From Rosistilla ulvae (GTDB taxonomy: Bacteria; Planctomycetota; Planctomycetia; Pirellulales; Pirellulaceae): DNA of 64,000 nucleotides. The notes below the pieces were generated by a model that did not search any database, was not told the DNA's origin, and saw nothing but the letters and a program-made list of their open reading frames with translations. Location of the stretch: contig NZ_CP036261.1 of NCBI RefSeq assembly GCF_007741475.1, positions 5,891,798 to 5,955,797 on the forward strand, in the 5' to 3' direction. This document shows positions 45,012 to 54,361 of this stretch, piece by piece. Within the stretch, counting starts at the first letter, position 1; each line of letters opens with the position of its first letter. The translations under genes and the position numbers were made by a program.

Positions 45012-46604
45012 TCATTGCGGCTGGCGAGCCTGATCGCTGAACTCCCGATTTTTGGATTCCCACAGCGCGACCAAGCGCTTCAAATCCGCGGGCTGCCGAT
45101 CCGCCAGATCGTGCTGTTCGCTGCGATCGTCCGCGAGGTTGTACAACTCCCACGCCCCTGCTTTTCCAGCCGCGACAATTTTTAGATCCCCTTGCCGCAA
45201 ACCGCGATTCCCTTCGTGAGACCACCACAAACACTCGCGGTCCAAAGACTGGTCTTGGCTGAAGAGCGGCAGCAAGCTATTGCCGGGAGGCGTTGGCGCG
45301 GACGCAGCTCGACTCGTCGGCGATGGCTCGATCTCAGCCAATTCCAACAACGTTGCGGCGATGTCGATCACATGCCCCGGCGTATGCCGCAGCGCTCCGC
45401 GGTCGGCGATCCCTTCTGGCCAATGGACGATCAACGGCGTGGCGATCCCGCCTTCATGGACCCAGGTTTTGTGACGGCGGAAAGGTGTATTGGAGACAGT
45501 CGACCAACCGGGGCCTAAGCAGAGATAGGAGTCGGCCGAACCGGGATCCGCTTGCGGATCGTGCCCGTCGGCCCGGACCATGATCTCGGCGCTTGCACCG
45601 TTGTCCGACAGGAACAGAATCAACGTCGCTTCGAACGCGTCCATCGATCGAATCTGATCCAACACGCGTCCCAGTTCCTGATCGATCCGATCGATCATCG
45701 CCGCGTGCACCGCCATCTTGTTCGCCTGAAACGCGCGTTGTTCATCGGTCAACGCCTCCCACGCCAGCGGCAGGTTAACCTCGCCATCGCCCAACGTTTC
45801 CATCGCTTTGGGAAACGGATAGGGAGGCCCCAGCGTCCGCTCGACATCCGACAGCGCGACCGCGGGAAAGCCCAGTTGCTGTTGCTTGGCAAACCGTTCG
45901 GCGCGTATCTGTTCCCATCCCGATCGGTAGCGGTCGCGATATTTGGCGATGTCCTCGGGCAGCGCGTGCAGCGGGAAGTGAGGCGCGGTGAAAGCGAGAT
46001 ACTGGAAAAAGGGCGCGTCGGGATGTTCTTTTGCGTGCTGTTTCAATGACGCGATCGCGTGATCGGCGATCGCCGTCGTTCCATAAAACGATGTCCCCTT
46101 GGGAACCGCCGGCAGTTTGACATCGTCTTCGTAATGGACCAGCGGATTGAAAAAACGCCCCTGATCCTTCAGGTAATACGAACGGTCGAACCCACAAGCG
46201 AGCGGCATCGAATCGATATGCCACTTACCCGAATGATACGATCGATATCCGGCCGGTTGCAGCAACGCGGGCAACAGCGGAGCCCAGGCGGGTCGCGTGC
46301 CGCGGCTCCCGCTCGGTACTCCCGGCACCTGATCGCGGCGGATTTGTTGAGCGTAGTAGCCGGTCAACAGCGAACCGCGAGTCGGCCAGCATCTTCCCGT
46401 GTTATAGAACTGTGTAAACCGCAGCCCACCGGCGGCCAAAGCGTCCAGATGCGGCGTCGCGATCTCGCTGCCGCAACAGCCCAGATCGGAATAGCCCAAA
46501 TCATCAGCCATTACCAACAAGATGTTAGGCCGAGCGGCAAACGCAACTTGAGCAACCAAACAGACCAGCAGACAAAAGGTCCAACGAAGGAGCAGCGACA
46601 TCAC
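45012..46604 (-). CDS. secreted sulfatase
   Basis: 530 residues with a signal peptide (about 1-23, ending VAQVAFAARPN). The FGly motif CWPTRGSLLTG (C-x-P-x-R) and metal-site sequences LLVMADDLGYSDLGCCG and FLSDNGAS are present, with GYRSYHSGKWH for the substrate pocket. Such enzymes desulfate algal or other polysaccharides and are abundant in marine planctomycetes. The converting enzyme is not nearby. The substrate class cannot be read from the sequence. Confidence 0.92.
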   Translation of the reverse strand: MMSLLLRWTFCLLVCLVAQVAFAARPNILLVMADDLGYSDLGCCGSEIATPHLDALAAGGLRFTQFYNTGRCWPTRGSLLTGYYAQQIRRDQVPGVPSGSRGTRPAWAPLLPALLQPAGYRSYHSGKWHIDSMPLACGFDRSYYLKDQGRFFNPLVHYEDDVKLPAVPKGTSFYGTTAIADHAIASLKQHAKEHPDAPFFQYLAFTAPHFPLHALPEDIAKYRDRYRSGWEQIRAERFAKQQQLGFPAVALSDVERTLGPPYPFPKAMETLGDGEVNLPLAWEALTDEQRAFQANKMAVHAAMIDRIDQELGRVLDQIRSMDAFEATLILFLSDNGASAEIMVRADGHDPQADPGSADSYLCLGPGWSTVSNTPFRRHKTWVHEGGIATPLIVHWPEGIADRGALRHTPGHVIDIAATLLELAEIEPSPTSRAASAPTPPGNSLLPLFSQDQSLDRECLWWSHEGNRGLRQGDLKIVAAGKAGAWELYNLADDRSEQHDLADRQPADLKRLVALWESKNREFSDQARQPQ

Positions 46605-46945
46605 ACAACACCTGACAGCAAGCGGAACAAGAGACCGATCCAGGATTAGTGTACCTCAACGTCAGGAGTCGCGCCCCGATGCTGTTCGCCCCGTTCCCGA
46701 AGGGATCGTAGATGGTAGCCGGAGGTCGTCGCGCAGCGGCGCACCTCCGGATTCCAACGGCCATAACGGACAACGCTCCCGAAGGGATCGCAGACGTTTG
46801 CAATCTGCGACCCCGCCGGGGTCGGCGATCATCCTTGCCTTGGGCCCGGTGGTATTCGCTACGCTCAAACCACCGGCTACCCTCTGAAACCGCTCCGCGG
46901 TCCGCCAGCATTAGACCCCGGATCGCACATTCGCGAGGCATCGCG
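46605..46945. repeat. intergenic cluster of palindromic (REP-like) hairpins
   Basis: Several perfect inverted repeats lie side by side: CCGGAGGT (46718-46725)/ACCTCCGG (46743-46750), CGCAGA (46789-46794)/TCTGCG (46804-46809), and CCGGTGGT (46846-46853)/ACCACCGG (46869-46876). GAAGGGATCG occurs twice nearby (46698 and 46781). The pattern is that of a dispersed REP/BIME-like element. No gene in this gap. Confidence 0.6.
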
Positions 46946-48259
46946 TTACGACTTCGCCCCAATGCAATAGAGGGCCTGGTCGCTGCGGAGATAGAGCTTG
47001 CCGTCGGAAACCGCTGGTGAGGCGTTGAAATCGCTTTCGTCGTCGGCGATCTTGTTCTGTGCAATCGGTTCGAATTCATCGCCGGGATCGAAGACCAGCG
47101 TGCCGCTGCGACGCGTGACGACATAGATATGGTCGCCGATCAAAACAGGCGATGCATAGACCGGCCGGCCGCTCTGCAAATTGCCAACGCGTTTGCGATA
47201 GATCACCGCGCCGTCTTCGGCTGATGTGCAATAGGCGATCCCGCGGTCGTCGATCCAATAGAATCGTCCGTCGTGCAGCAGCGGCGTCGCCACGTACGAA
47301 CTCGATTGGTTGGTCCACAGGACTTGGGAATCGGAAACGTCGTCTTTGCCTCCCGCTTTCACGGCGATGCATCCCGACGCGCGATATCCGCCGAAACTGT
47401 AAACCGTTTCGCCAGCAACGATCACCGACGGCGTGACGTTTCCGGTCATCGGCGTCTGAGCGTACCATTTCAATTTCCCGGTCCGTGGATTCATCGACCA
47501 CATCTCTTCGGGAACGCTGATCACCAGTTCGGATTCGCCATCGGCCAACTGAACGATCCGCGGCGTGCCGTAGGTCAGTTCGAGCATCCCCGCCTCCTGT
47601 CGCCACAGCTCTTTGCCCGTCGCTTTGTCCAACGCGATGATCGCTTTGCTCTCCTCTGCGGCGTTGACGATCACACTGTTTTCAAACAGCAGCAGACTAG
47701 CGGCCGATCCCCAGCGTCGGTTGCTCGATTCCTTGCCGACATCGACGCTCCAGTTCCGCTGGCCGTCGAGTCCGATGCTATGGACGCCCCCTTTTCCGAG
47801 GAACACATAAACGTTTTCGCCATCGGTCGCCGGCGTGTTGCTGGCGTAACCATGTTCGGTGATGTAACCCTGGTAGCCGTCTTCGCGGTAATCGATCGGG
47901 AAATCGACCGACCACAATTGTTCGCCGGAGTTCTTGTCGAAGCAGAGAACCTGCCGCTTCGCATTGCCGTCGCCGTTGACGTAACAGGTCACAATCACGC
48001 GATTGCCGGTGATGATCGGACTAGAGGAACCCGATCCCGGCAGCTCGACTCGCCACGCCATGTTCTCCGTTTCGTTCCACGATGTAGCGACCGTATCGCT
48101 CGACCTCGCAGCCCCTTGAGGTCCCAAAAATTGAGGCCAATCGTCGGCGGATGTGACTAGGGGGAAAAGAAGCAGCGTTGCGGTCAGTAGTGTTTGTCGA
48201 AGCATCGTCGGTCCATTCATTGGTGGAATCAGGTGGCGCTTGAAATTGTCGGCTTTCAT
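46946..48259 (-). CDS. secreted PQQ-like beta-propeller protein
   Basis: 437 residues. The ATG at 48259 overlaps the TGA of the upstream kinase (ATGA). A signal peptide begins after about 18 residues (MLRQTLLTATLLLFPLVTSADDW), so a start at 48220 (MNGPTM) is possible. Blade repeats include VLCFDKNSGEQLW, IIALDKATGKELW and WSMNPRTGKLKW. PQQ-type quinone residues cannot be assigned. Coupling to a Ser/Thr kinase suggests the kinase output or input may concern this exported protein (inference). Confidence 0.86.
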   Translation of the reverse strand: MKADNFKRHLIPPMNGPTMLRQTLLTATLLLFPLVTSADDWPQFLGPQGAARSSDTVATSWNETENMAWRVELPGSGSSSPIITGNRVIVTCYVNGDGNAKRQVLCFDKNSGEQLWSVDFPIDYREDGYQGYITEHGYASNTPATDGENVYVFLGKGGVHSIGLDGQRNWSVDVGKESSNRRWGSAASLLLFENSVIVNAAEESKAIIALDKATGKELWRQEAGMLELTYGTPRIVQLADGESELVISVPEEMWSMNPRTGKLKWYAQTPMTGNVTPSVIVAGETVYSFGGYRASGCIAVKAGGKDDVSDSQVLWTNQSSSYVATPLLHDGRFYWIDDRGIAYCTSAEDGAVIYRKRVGNLQSGRPVYASPVLIGDHIYVVTRRSGTLVFDPGDEFEPIAQNKIADDESDFNASPAVSDGKLYLRSDQALYCIGAKS

Positions 48260-50475
48260 TTTGACTTTGACTTAAACCCCAACTGGCGGCGTGCGTCTTG
48301 GTAAGTCAACAAAAATTCCACGGTTTCAAACCATGGCGCCGACTGGGGACCAGCCTCCATTTGATCCGTTGGCAATGCGATTTCGACGGCAGCTTCCCGC
48401 GCCTTGGCTAGTTCAGCTTCGGCCTGATCGCGCTTGCCCACGTTGTCGTAAGCGATCGCCAAGCTGGCATGGATGATCGATTGCGAACGCCACCGATTTT
48501 CCTCGAGGACTTCCGTCCAAGACTGGATCGCCGCTTCGTTGTCGCCAGCTCGCAGGTACGACAATCCGAGGAGGTATAAGCAAATCTCGCGAGGAACCGT
48601 CGGTCGCCCTACATCGTGGCGGCGATCCGGCGGTGGTGGTGGCCTCCATCGCCGCGTGTCGGATTCAAGATGCCAAGCTTCTCCGATTCGTGCGAGTTCA
48701 TCGCGCGAGACCGAAAATGTGTAATCGGCCGATGCGGCGCAGTCGCGCAACAATTCCCAGTTCGGTCGCTCGTCGAGCGTGCCGAGTCTTTCGTCCAGCC
48801 GTTCGCAGATTCTTCGATAGTCGTTCGGTCGATCCGTCAACAAAAACAATGCCGGCGTTCCCCACCAGGACGACGTATTGGTCGGCGCTCCCAGTGTCAG
48901 CGCCTTGGCGTAATCCTCCGCTGCCGCTTCCCAGTCGCTTCGTCCGGTATGGAATTGAGCCCGCGCAACCCACGGTTGGTAGTAGCCCGGTTGCAGCGAG
49001 ACCGCCGTGTCGAAATCGATCTGCGCCGCTTCGGTTCGGCCGGCGTTGACGTGCGATTGAGCGCTAGCGATCAACGAATTCGCTCGCGTGATGTTCTCGG
49101 CGAACTGCTCGATCTCCGCCTTGGCCGCAGTCGCTTCGCGAAGCGCTGCCTCCTTCTGATTCCGTTGGTCGATCGCCGCAGTCATCTGCCACAGACTGAC
49201 CGCCGAACCGATCAGCATCGTTACGCCGACCAACAGAACAGTGACCAACGCCGCGCGATGGCGGCGGGCGAATTTGCGAAACTGATACGTTCGCGACGGC
49301 GGCCGCGCTTCGATCGGCTCGGAATTCAGATAGCGTTTGATATCGGCAGCCAACGCGGCCGCCGATTCGTAGCGTCGCGTGCGATCCTTTTCCAACGCTT
49401 TCATCACGATCCAGTCGAGATCGCCGCGGATCGTTGCGGCCAAGCGAATCGGTTGCAGACGGCGAGTGGTAGCGACAGTCGAAAGGGCGTCGTTGAGCGT
49501 CGACAGACGCTTGCTTGGTTTGGGAGGATCCTCTTCGCGAATGATCCGCCGCAGTTCGTCGTAGCCAGCCGAATCCATCCGCTCGCGATCGAAGGGCGTC
49601 GCACCGACAAGCATCTCGTACATCAAGACTCCCAACGAATAGATGTCGCTGCGCGTGTCGATGTCCAGCCCACTCATCTCCGCCTGCTCGGGACTCATGT
49701 ACAGCGGCGTTCCAATCATCGAAAAGAACCGCGTATAGATCGTCTTGTCGGTCAACGTCTGCCCGATCGCTTTGGCGACACCAAAATCGATCACCTTCGC
49801 CACCGGCTTGGCATCGTGCAGCGTGACCATCACGTTGGATGGTTTGATGTCGCGATGGATGACACCTTTTTGATGGGCGTGGTGGACGGCGGAGCAGACG
49901 TCGACCAGCAGCGTCAATCGCTCCCGAACTGTCAATTGATGGTTGTCGCAGAACTCAGTGATCGGAAGCCCGCGAACCAGTTCCATCACGAAGTAGGGGC
50001 GATGATCAGCGGTCACGCCGGCGTCGAAGACTTGTGCGATGTTGGGATGATTCATCATCGCAACCGCTTGCCGTTCGGCCTCGAATCGAGCGATCACCTC
50101 TTTCGAACCCGATCCCGGTTTGACGATCTTCAACGCCACTTTCCGCGCGACCGGTTCGTCCTGCTGAGCGACGAAGACCAGTCCAAACCCACCTTCGCCG
50201 ATCTGTTCCATCAACCGATAGGCATCGATCTGCAACCCGATGTGCTCGATCGGTTCGGCAATCGGAGGCGTCATCGTGGCGGCGATCCCTTGCCCACCGC
50301 CGATCGGTTGATCGAGCAGTTTGGCTGGTTGATCGTGAGCGGCCAGCAACGCTTCGACCGACGCGAGCAGCTGCAAATCGCCGCCGCAAGCAGATTGCAA
50401 ATAGGCGGCGCGATCCTCGATGCTCTCCTCATCGATCGCTTGCAGGAAGATCGCTCGTTCAGCCGGATTGGTCAT
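48256..50475 (-). CDS. Ser/Thr protein kinase with TM segment and TPR-like C-terminus
   Basis: 739 residues. Residues about 1-80 are the planctomycete kinase N-terminal region (AERAIFLQAIDEES...ACGGDLQLLASVEALLAAHD). The kinase domain (about 85-375) has GEGGFGLVF, the Lys in VALKIVKPG, the catalytic HRDIKPSNVMV, DFGVAKA and GTPLYMSPEQAEM. A TM helix (about 415-440, AALVTVLLVGVTMLIGSAVSLW) is followed by a TPR-rich extracellular half (ANSLIASAQSHVNAGRTEAAQIDFDTAVSL, and AIQSWTEVLEENRWRSQSIIHASLAIAYDNVG). Such kinases often sit beside TIGR02999 ECF sigma factors; one occurs at 52385 but on the other strand. It is in an operon with a beta-propeller gene. Confidence 0.92.
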   Translation of the reverse strand: MTNPAERAIFLQAIDEESIEDRAAYLQSACGGDLQLLASVEALLAAHDQPAKLLDQPIGGGQGIAATMTPPIAEPIEHIGLQIDAYRLMEQIGEGGFGLVFVAQQDEPVARKVALKIVKPGSGSKEVIARFEAERQAVAMMNHPNIAQVFDAGVTADHRPYFVMELVRGLPITEFCDNHQLTVRERLTLLVDVCSAVHHAHQKGVIHRDIKPSNVMVTLHDAKPVAKVIDFGVAKAIGQTLTDKTIYTRFFSMIGTPLYMSPEQAEMSGLDIDTRSDIYSLGVLMYEMLVGATPFDRERMDSAGYDELRRIIREEDPPKPSKRLSTLNDALSTVATTRRLQPIRLAATIRGDLDWIVMKALEKDRTRRYESAAALAADIKRYLNSEPIEARPPSRTYQFRKFARRHRAALVTVLLVGVTMLIGSAVSLWQMTAAIDQRNQKEAALREATAAKAEIEQFAENITRANSLIASAQSHVNAGRTEAAQIDFDTAVSLQPGYYQPWVARAQFHTGRSDWEAAAEDYAKALTLGAPTNTSSWWGTPALFLLTDRPNDYRRICERLDERLGTLDERPNWELLRDCAASADYTFSVSRDELARIGEAWHLESDTRRWRPPPPPDRRHDVGRPTVPREICLYLLGLSYLRAGDNEAAIQSWTEVLEENRWRSQSIIHASLAIAYDNVGKRDQAEAELAKAREAAVEIALPTDQMEAGPQSAPWFETVEFLLTYQDARRQLGFKSKSK

Positions 50476-50622
50476 CGCATTTTGTCTTACTTAAACGTCG
50501 TCGGTAACTCTGCCTCCCTGGATCCCTTCACCTCGGGAAGTGCCGAGCTGTTCCGCTGTCGGGAAGTTACAGCCATTTAATATACCGACTCCAACGTGTG
50601 CCCCGATCGGCACCGCAGTAAA

Positions 50623-50801
50623 TCGTTTAACCGCGTGGGCATCGCCCCGCGTTTCATCCTATCTCCTGTATCCACCACACGGCCAAGCGGCCCTACAAAA
50701 CTTAACGGTACGGGTCGTCTAACCGCGCGGGAATCACCCCCGCACGTTACCGAGTGTAGCGTTTCGGAGACGCGCGGCCCGTTGGGCACGCGGTTAAACG
50801 A
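50623..50801. repeat. 179-bp MITE-like palindromic element
   Basis: Perfect 15-bp terminal inverted repeats TCGTTTAACCGCGTG (50623-50637) and CACGCGGTTAAACGA (50787-50801). Inner GGCCAAGCGGCC-type and CCCGCG hairpins add structure, and a shortened copy of the end (TCTAACCGCGCGGG) lies at about 50718. No open frame. It resembles a non-autonomous, folding repeat in planctomycete intergenic DNA. Confidence 0.5.
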
Positions 50802-50834
50802 AATCGGCGTTAGAAGGACCTTCGCGCCGAAGAG

Positions 50835-51377
50835 TTATTGAGGCCGTTGTGGGCGCCCGTCGGCTTCTTCGCCCGGAGCGCCGTGGCCGTGAGGCGGCTG
50901 CTGCAACGCGGCCATCTGCTCGTCGCTCAAGATCGCTGCGAGCCGTTTGTCGACAGTCGACTGCAACGCCGTCAGCTGCTTCGTCTGCCGATCGCTCAAG
51001 CCCAACGATTGAATGACAAAATCGGGGATCACTTGGCCGGGACGCGACGGCGGTCCGTGGTGCCCCTCTTGCCCCGGCGGTTGCTGCGTCATCTCTCCAC
51101 CACCAAAACCAGCTTGCGGAGGCGGTCCGCCGGGACCGCCTTGCGGATTGCCTCGCCGTTGTCCCCCACGCATCGACTGCATCGCTTGCATGGCGACGGA
51201 AAGTTCCTGCTTGGTCACGCTGCCGTCTCGATTCGTGTCGGCGCGATCAAACAACTGGCCAATCATTTCGACGGGTGATCCACCGGGGGGCCCACCGCGG
51301 CCCGGTGGCTGTGCGGAGACGGTGCTTGCAAATGTAAGTATGCCGCTGATAGCGATCAGGCGAAGCGTTGAATTCAC
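50835..51377 (-). CDS. exported EF-hand protein, Gly/Pro/Gln-rich
   Basis: 180 residues from a GTG at 51377 (AAGGA about 9 nt upstream). Signal peptide (about 1-22, TLRLIAISGILTFASTVSA). One clear calcium loop (DRADTNRDGSVTKQEL, about 42-57). The middle is Gly/Pro/Gln-rich (GGPGGPPPQAGFGGG) and the end is His/Pro/Gly-rich. A small calcium-binding secreted protein; partner unknown. Confidence 0.75.
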   Translation of the reverse strand: MNSTLRLIAISGILTFASTVSAQPPGRGGPPGGSPVEMIGQLFDRADTNRDGSVTKQELSVAMQAMQSMRGGQRRGNPQGGPGGPPPQAGFGGGEMTQQPPGQEGHHGPPSRPGQVIPDFVIQSLGLSDRQTKQLTALQSTVDKRLAAILSDEQMAALQQPPHGHGAPGEEADGRPQRPQ

Positions 51378-51634
51378 GATGGGGGGTCCTTGCGGAGAAC
51401 GAAGAAGAGGGGGGAGTCGCAAGACTCAATGCGTCATCGAAAGGGGGAGGGGGACACGAATCTCGCAGCTTTTCAAAGGTTTGTCTGATAGCCTTTCTTT
51501 CAACCGGAATTCCAACGTTTTCCGCCATTTTCGCCGATGTTGAGCCTCCCGAAATCACGAAGGTGCTTTCTGCCAACGTGCAATTCCTGCAACCGTTTGG
51601 CTCGCCTTCCATCCATGCAATTCAGGAGCGAACA

Positions 51635-52225
51635 ATGAGTATTTCTGCCTCGGGGGCCAATTTCTCTTCCCCTACAAGCTTCGGCACTTCATCCACGCGA
51701 GGACCTTCCGCAGAAGAGAAGCAAGAGCATCTTGCGGCGGCACTGGAGTCGATCGGAGTCGATTCGTCGACGGCATCGGATGTGTTGAGCCAGGTCGAAG
51801 AGACGGTCGATTCGCTGACAGCAAACGGATCGACAACCAGTGAGTCTTCGATCCGCAGCGCCGTCGAAGAAGTTCTCGAAGCCAACGGCATCGACTCAGC
51901 TGAAGTCGATGCGGCGATCAAAGGGAACCGACCGCCGGGCCCGCCCCCCCGCGGCCCCAAGCCAAGCGACGAGGAGTCGACGGATCTGGAGTCGGCCCTG
52001 CTATCGTCCAATCTCGACACAGGCACTTTGGATTCGTTGCTAACGTCGATCATCGATACGATTCAAGAACTGACCAGCGACTCGTCGACCGAAGTATCCG
52101 ACGAGTCGATCCGGTCGGCGTTGACCGAAGCGTTTGAAGAGAGTGGCGTCGACATCGATCTGCTGGAACAATCTCTGGGGCAGCCGATTGGATCCAACGG
52201 AAGCATTTTGAACCGACTCGCGTGA
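51635..52225 (+). CDS. acidic Ser-rich protein with internal duplication
   Basis: 196 residues, ATG with AGGAG 7 nt upstream. No signal peptide. Two homologous helical halves: about 60-90 (SESSIRSAVEEVLEANGIDSAEVDAAI) and 155-185 (SDESIRSALTEAFEESGVDIDLLEQSL), separated by a Pro-rich linker (RPPGPPPRGPKPSDEES). The composition is Ser/Asp/Glu-rich. It is divergent from the EF-hand gene and 159 bp upstream of the ECF sigma factor. Family not recognised. Confidence 0.68.
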   Translation: MSISASGANFSSPTSFGTSSTRGPSAEEKQEHLAAALESIGVDSSTASDVLSQVEETVDSLTANGSTTSESSIRSAVEEVLEANGIDSAEVDAAIKGNRPPGPPPRGPKPSDEESTDLESALLSSNLDTGTLDSLLTSIIDTIQELTSDSSTEVSDESIRSALTEAFEESGVDIDLLEQSLGQPIGSNGSILNRLA

Positions 52226-52384
52226 CAGTCGACGACGATTTCCTACAATGGTTGAATGACCAGCAACAGTAAGAAGGAACTGTAGCGCCGAAGCGTTCCA
52301 TGAACTCTCCGAAGTTCTCCAAGCGAGCCAGCGGGACTTTCAATCGGCAGCGCTTAACCAATCCTCGCCGGAAACCATGGCATC

Positions 52385-52954
52385 ATGAATATTGTGAAGC
52401 GCGACGTCACAAGAATCTTGTCGGCCATCCACGATGGAGATCGGCAAGCGGCCAGCGAGCTGTTGCCCTTGGTTTATGAAGAGCTTCGCAAGCTGGCGGC
52501 TAGCAAGATGAATCAGGAGAAGTCGGGGCAAACGCTGCAGCCGACGGCTCTTGTTCACGAAGCGTTTTTGCGGCTTGTCGGTGGCGAGACGCCACGAGAA
52601 TGGGATTCGCGAGGTCACTTCTTTGCAGCGGCCGCCGAAGCGATGCGTCGGATTTTGATCGATAACGCGCGGCGACGGGGCCGCGATAAACGGGGCGGTG
52701 ACTACGTCCGCCACGAACTGCACGAAGAGAGTGCTTTTGTCGATGCCGAAGATTTCGACGACTTGTTGGCCCTCGACGATGCGCTCAATAAACTGGCCCT
52801 CGAAGACACCGAACTGGCCAAACTGGTCGAGCTGCGTTATTTCACGGGGCTGACGATCGAAGAGACGGCGCAAGTCCTGGGGCAGTCCACGCGAACCGTC
52901 AAACGCCACTGGGCCTTCGCCCGCGCCTGGCTGCAACGCGAGATCAATGCGTAG
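52385..52954 (+). CDS. ECF sigma factor, TIGR02999-like
   Basis: 189 residues. Sigma region 2 (SELLPLVYEELRKLAASKMNQEKSGQTLQPTALVHEAFLRLVG) with the family's RRILIDNARRRGRDKRGG, and region 4 with the helix-turn-helix ETAQVLGQSTRTVKRHWAFARAWLQ. Such sigma factors in planctomycetes usually neighbour Ser/Thr kinases, which may control them in place of an anti-sigma factor. No anti-sigma gene is adjacent here. Confidence 0.92.
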   Translation: MNIVKRDVTRILSAIHDGDRQAASELLPLVYEELRKLAASKMNQEKSGQTLQPTALVHEAFLRLVGGETPREWDSRGHFFAAAAEAMRRILIDNARRRGRDKRGGDYVRHELHEESAFVDAEDFDDLLALDDALNKLALEDTELAKLVELRYFTGLTIEETAQVLGQSTRTVKRHWAFARAWLQREINA

Positions 52955-53098
52955 CCGCCGAGATCGCAATTTCTCCCAGCTCCCGCCTGCCAACTCCCTG
53001 CTGCCCCGTAGTTGCGATTTCTCAAAACTGCATAATTGGAAAGTTGCCGCTGGCGACCGCCGTTCTTTAGGTTTCCGATTTGCCAGGACGAGGGTTTA

Positions 53099-53980
53099 GT
53101 GTCTCGAGGAATTATTGATTACGCGATGATTGTGTCAGCCGGTCTGCTGTACGCGATCGCGCTGAAGTATTTTGTTCTGCCATCAAAAGTAATCCTGACG
53201 GGCAGCGAAGGGATCGCGGCGGCTCTCTCTTATTACTTCGAAAACTACTCGCTGTTCATCGTCTTGTATCTGGTGTTCCAGGCGGCGCTGTTGGCGTTTG
53301 CATTCGCTCGCGTCGGTCGCACCTTTGCGCTTCGCTCGCTGATCGTTGTCGGCACGGTTGTGCTGGCGCTCGCCGGATTGCCCGAATTACAATTTGCCTC
53401 CCCCGAACCTCAAAACGAGCGGATCATCCTGGTCATCTTCGGCGGCCTGTTAGCCGGCTTCGCCAAAGCGCTGGCGTTCAAAAATCGCGGCTCCACCGGC
53501 GACGAAGATATCCTGGGGGCCTACTTTGCGATGAAGTATCTGAAGCCGGTCGGATCGATCGCGATCTTTGCCGCCGTCGGTTCGACAGCCTTTGGCCTCG
53601 GGATGGAGCTGCTGAAACACGGGCACATCGAATCGGTCGTCAACACGCTGATGTACACCTGCATCTACATCTTCGCGTCCGCCGAGACGTTGAACAATCT
53701 GTACCACAAGTTCAAGATCACGATGCTGGTAATCATCACCCGCAATCAAGAGGCGATCGGCGAAGCGATCACCGCCACATCGGCACATCGCACCTACACC
53801 GTGCAGCCAGGTATCGGTGGCCACAGCGGCGAATCGTTTTGGATGGTACGGACGATCATCACGCAAGAGGAACTTCCGCACCTGGTCGACGCTGTCGAGG
53901 AATCCGACCCAAGCAGCTTTCACTACAATTACGATATCGAAGGAATCTCGCGTCGTTACTACATCACGCCGATCAGTTAG
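53099..53980 (+). CDS. YitT family membrane protein with DUF2179 domain
   Basis: 293 residues from a GTG at 53099 (GAGGG 5 nt upstream). Six TM helices of the YitT type (MIVSAGLLYAIALKYFVLPSKVILTGSEGIAAALSYYF; IILVIFGGLLAGFAKALAFKNRGSTGDEDILGAYFAMKYLK) precede a cytosolic DUF2179 domain (about 205-290, KITMLVIITRNQEAIGEAI...HRTYTVQPGIGGHSGESFWMV). Family role is poorly known. A longer frame to 53036 lacks a better start. Confidence 0.85.
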   Translation: MSRGIIDYAMIVSAGLLYAIALKYFVLPSKVILTGSEGIAAALSYYFENYSLFIVLYLVFQAALLAFAFARVGRTFALRSLIVVGTVVLALAGLPELQFASPEPQNERIILVIFGGLLAGFAKALAFKNRGSTGDEDILGAYFAMKYLKPVGSIAIFAAVGSTAFGLGMELLKHGHIESVVNTLMYTCIYIFASAETLNNLYHKFKITMLVIITRNQEAIGEAITATSAHRTYTVQPGIGGHSGESFWMVRTIITQEELPHLVDAVEESDPSSFHYNYDIEGISRRYYITPIS

Positions 53981-54001
53981 CTGCGTGAGCGATGCGACGC
54001 A

Positions 54002-54316
54002 TTACGCTGCCAATTTAAGTCCAACGATTCCACCGATGATCAGCCCGATGCAGGCGATTCGGACCGCCGTCGCCGGCTCGCCAAACAGCAAGATCCCCAG
54101 CGATGCCGTCCCAACGGCGCCGATCCCTGTCCAGATCGCGTAACCGGTTCCCAGCGGAATCTCTTTAATCGCATGCGACAGAAAATAGAAGCTGGCGATC
54201 ATCAGCACGACAGTGATCATGCTGGGCACAAGCCGCGTCCAACCTTCGGTCTGCTTCAATCCGATCGCCCACGCGACCTCCAACAAGCCAGCGATCACTA
54301 AATACAACCACGCCAT
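54002..54316 (-). CDS. sugE: SMR transporter, Gdx/SugE type
   Basis: 104 residues, four TM helices. [28 protein letters not shown] carries the essential Glu of the first helix, and [28 protein letters not shown] is the SugE/Gdx-type second half rather than EmrE. Gdx proteins export guanidinium and some quaternary ammonium compounds in exchange for protons. No guanidine riboswitch can be recognised in the 45 nt upstream. It is convergent with the YitT gene and close to the DUF3565 gene. Confidence 0.92.
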   Translation of the reverse strand: MAWLYLVIAGLLEVAWAIGLKQTEGWTRLVPSMITVVLMIASFYFLSHAIKEIPLGTGYAIWTGIGAVGTASLGILLFGEPATAVRIACIGLIIGGIVGLKLAA

Positions 54317-54361
54317 TGACTGGGTCCATTTCCGTTTAAGAGTCAGCCGTTTTTACAGTTT

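Noticed and set aside
54317-54361. Guanidine riboswitch before sugE
   Set aside because: The 45-nt gap to the DUF3565 gene has no recognisable riboswitch fold.
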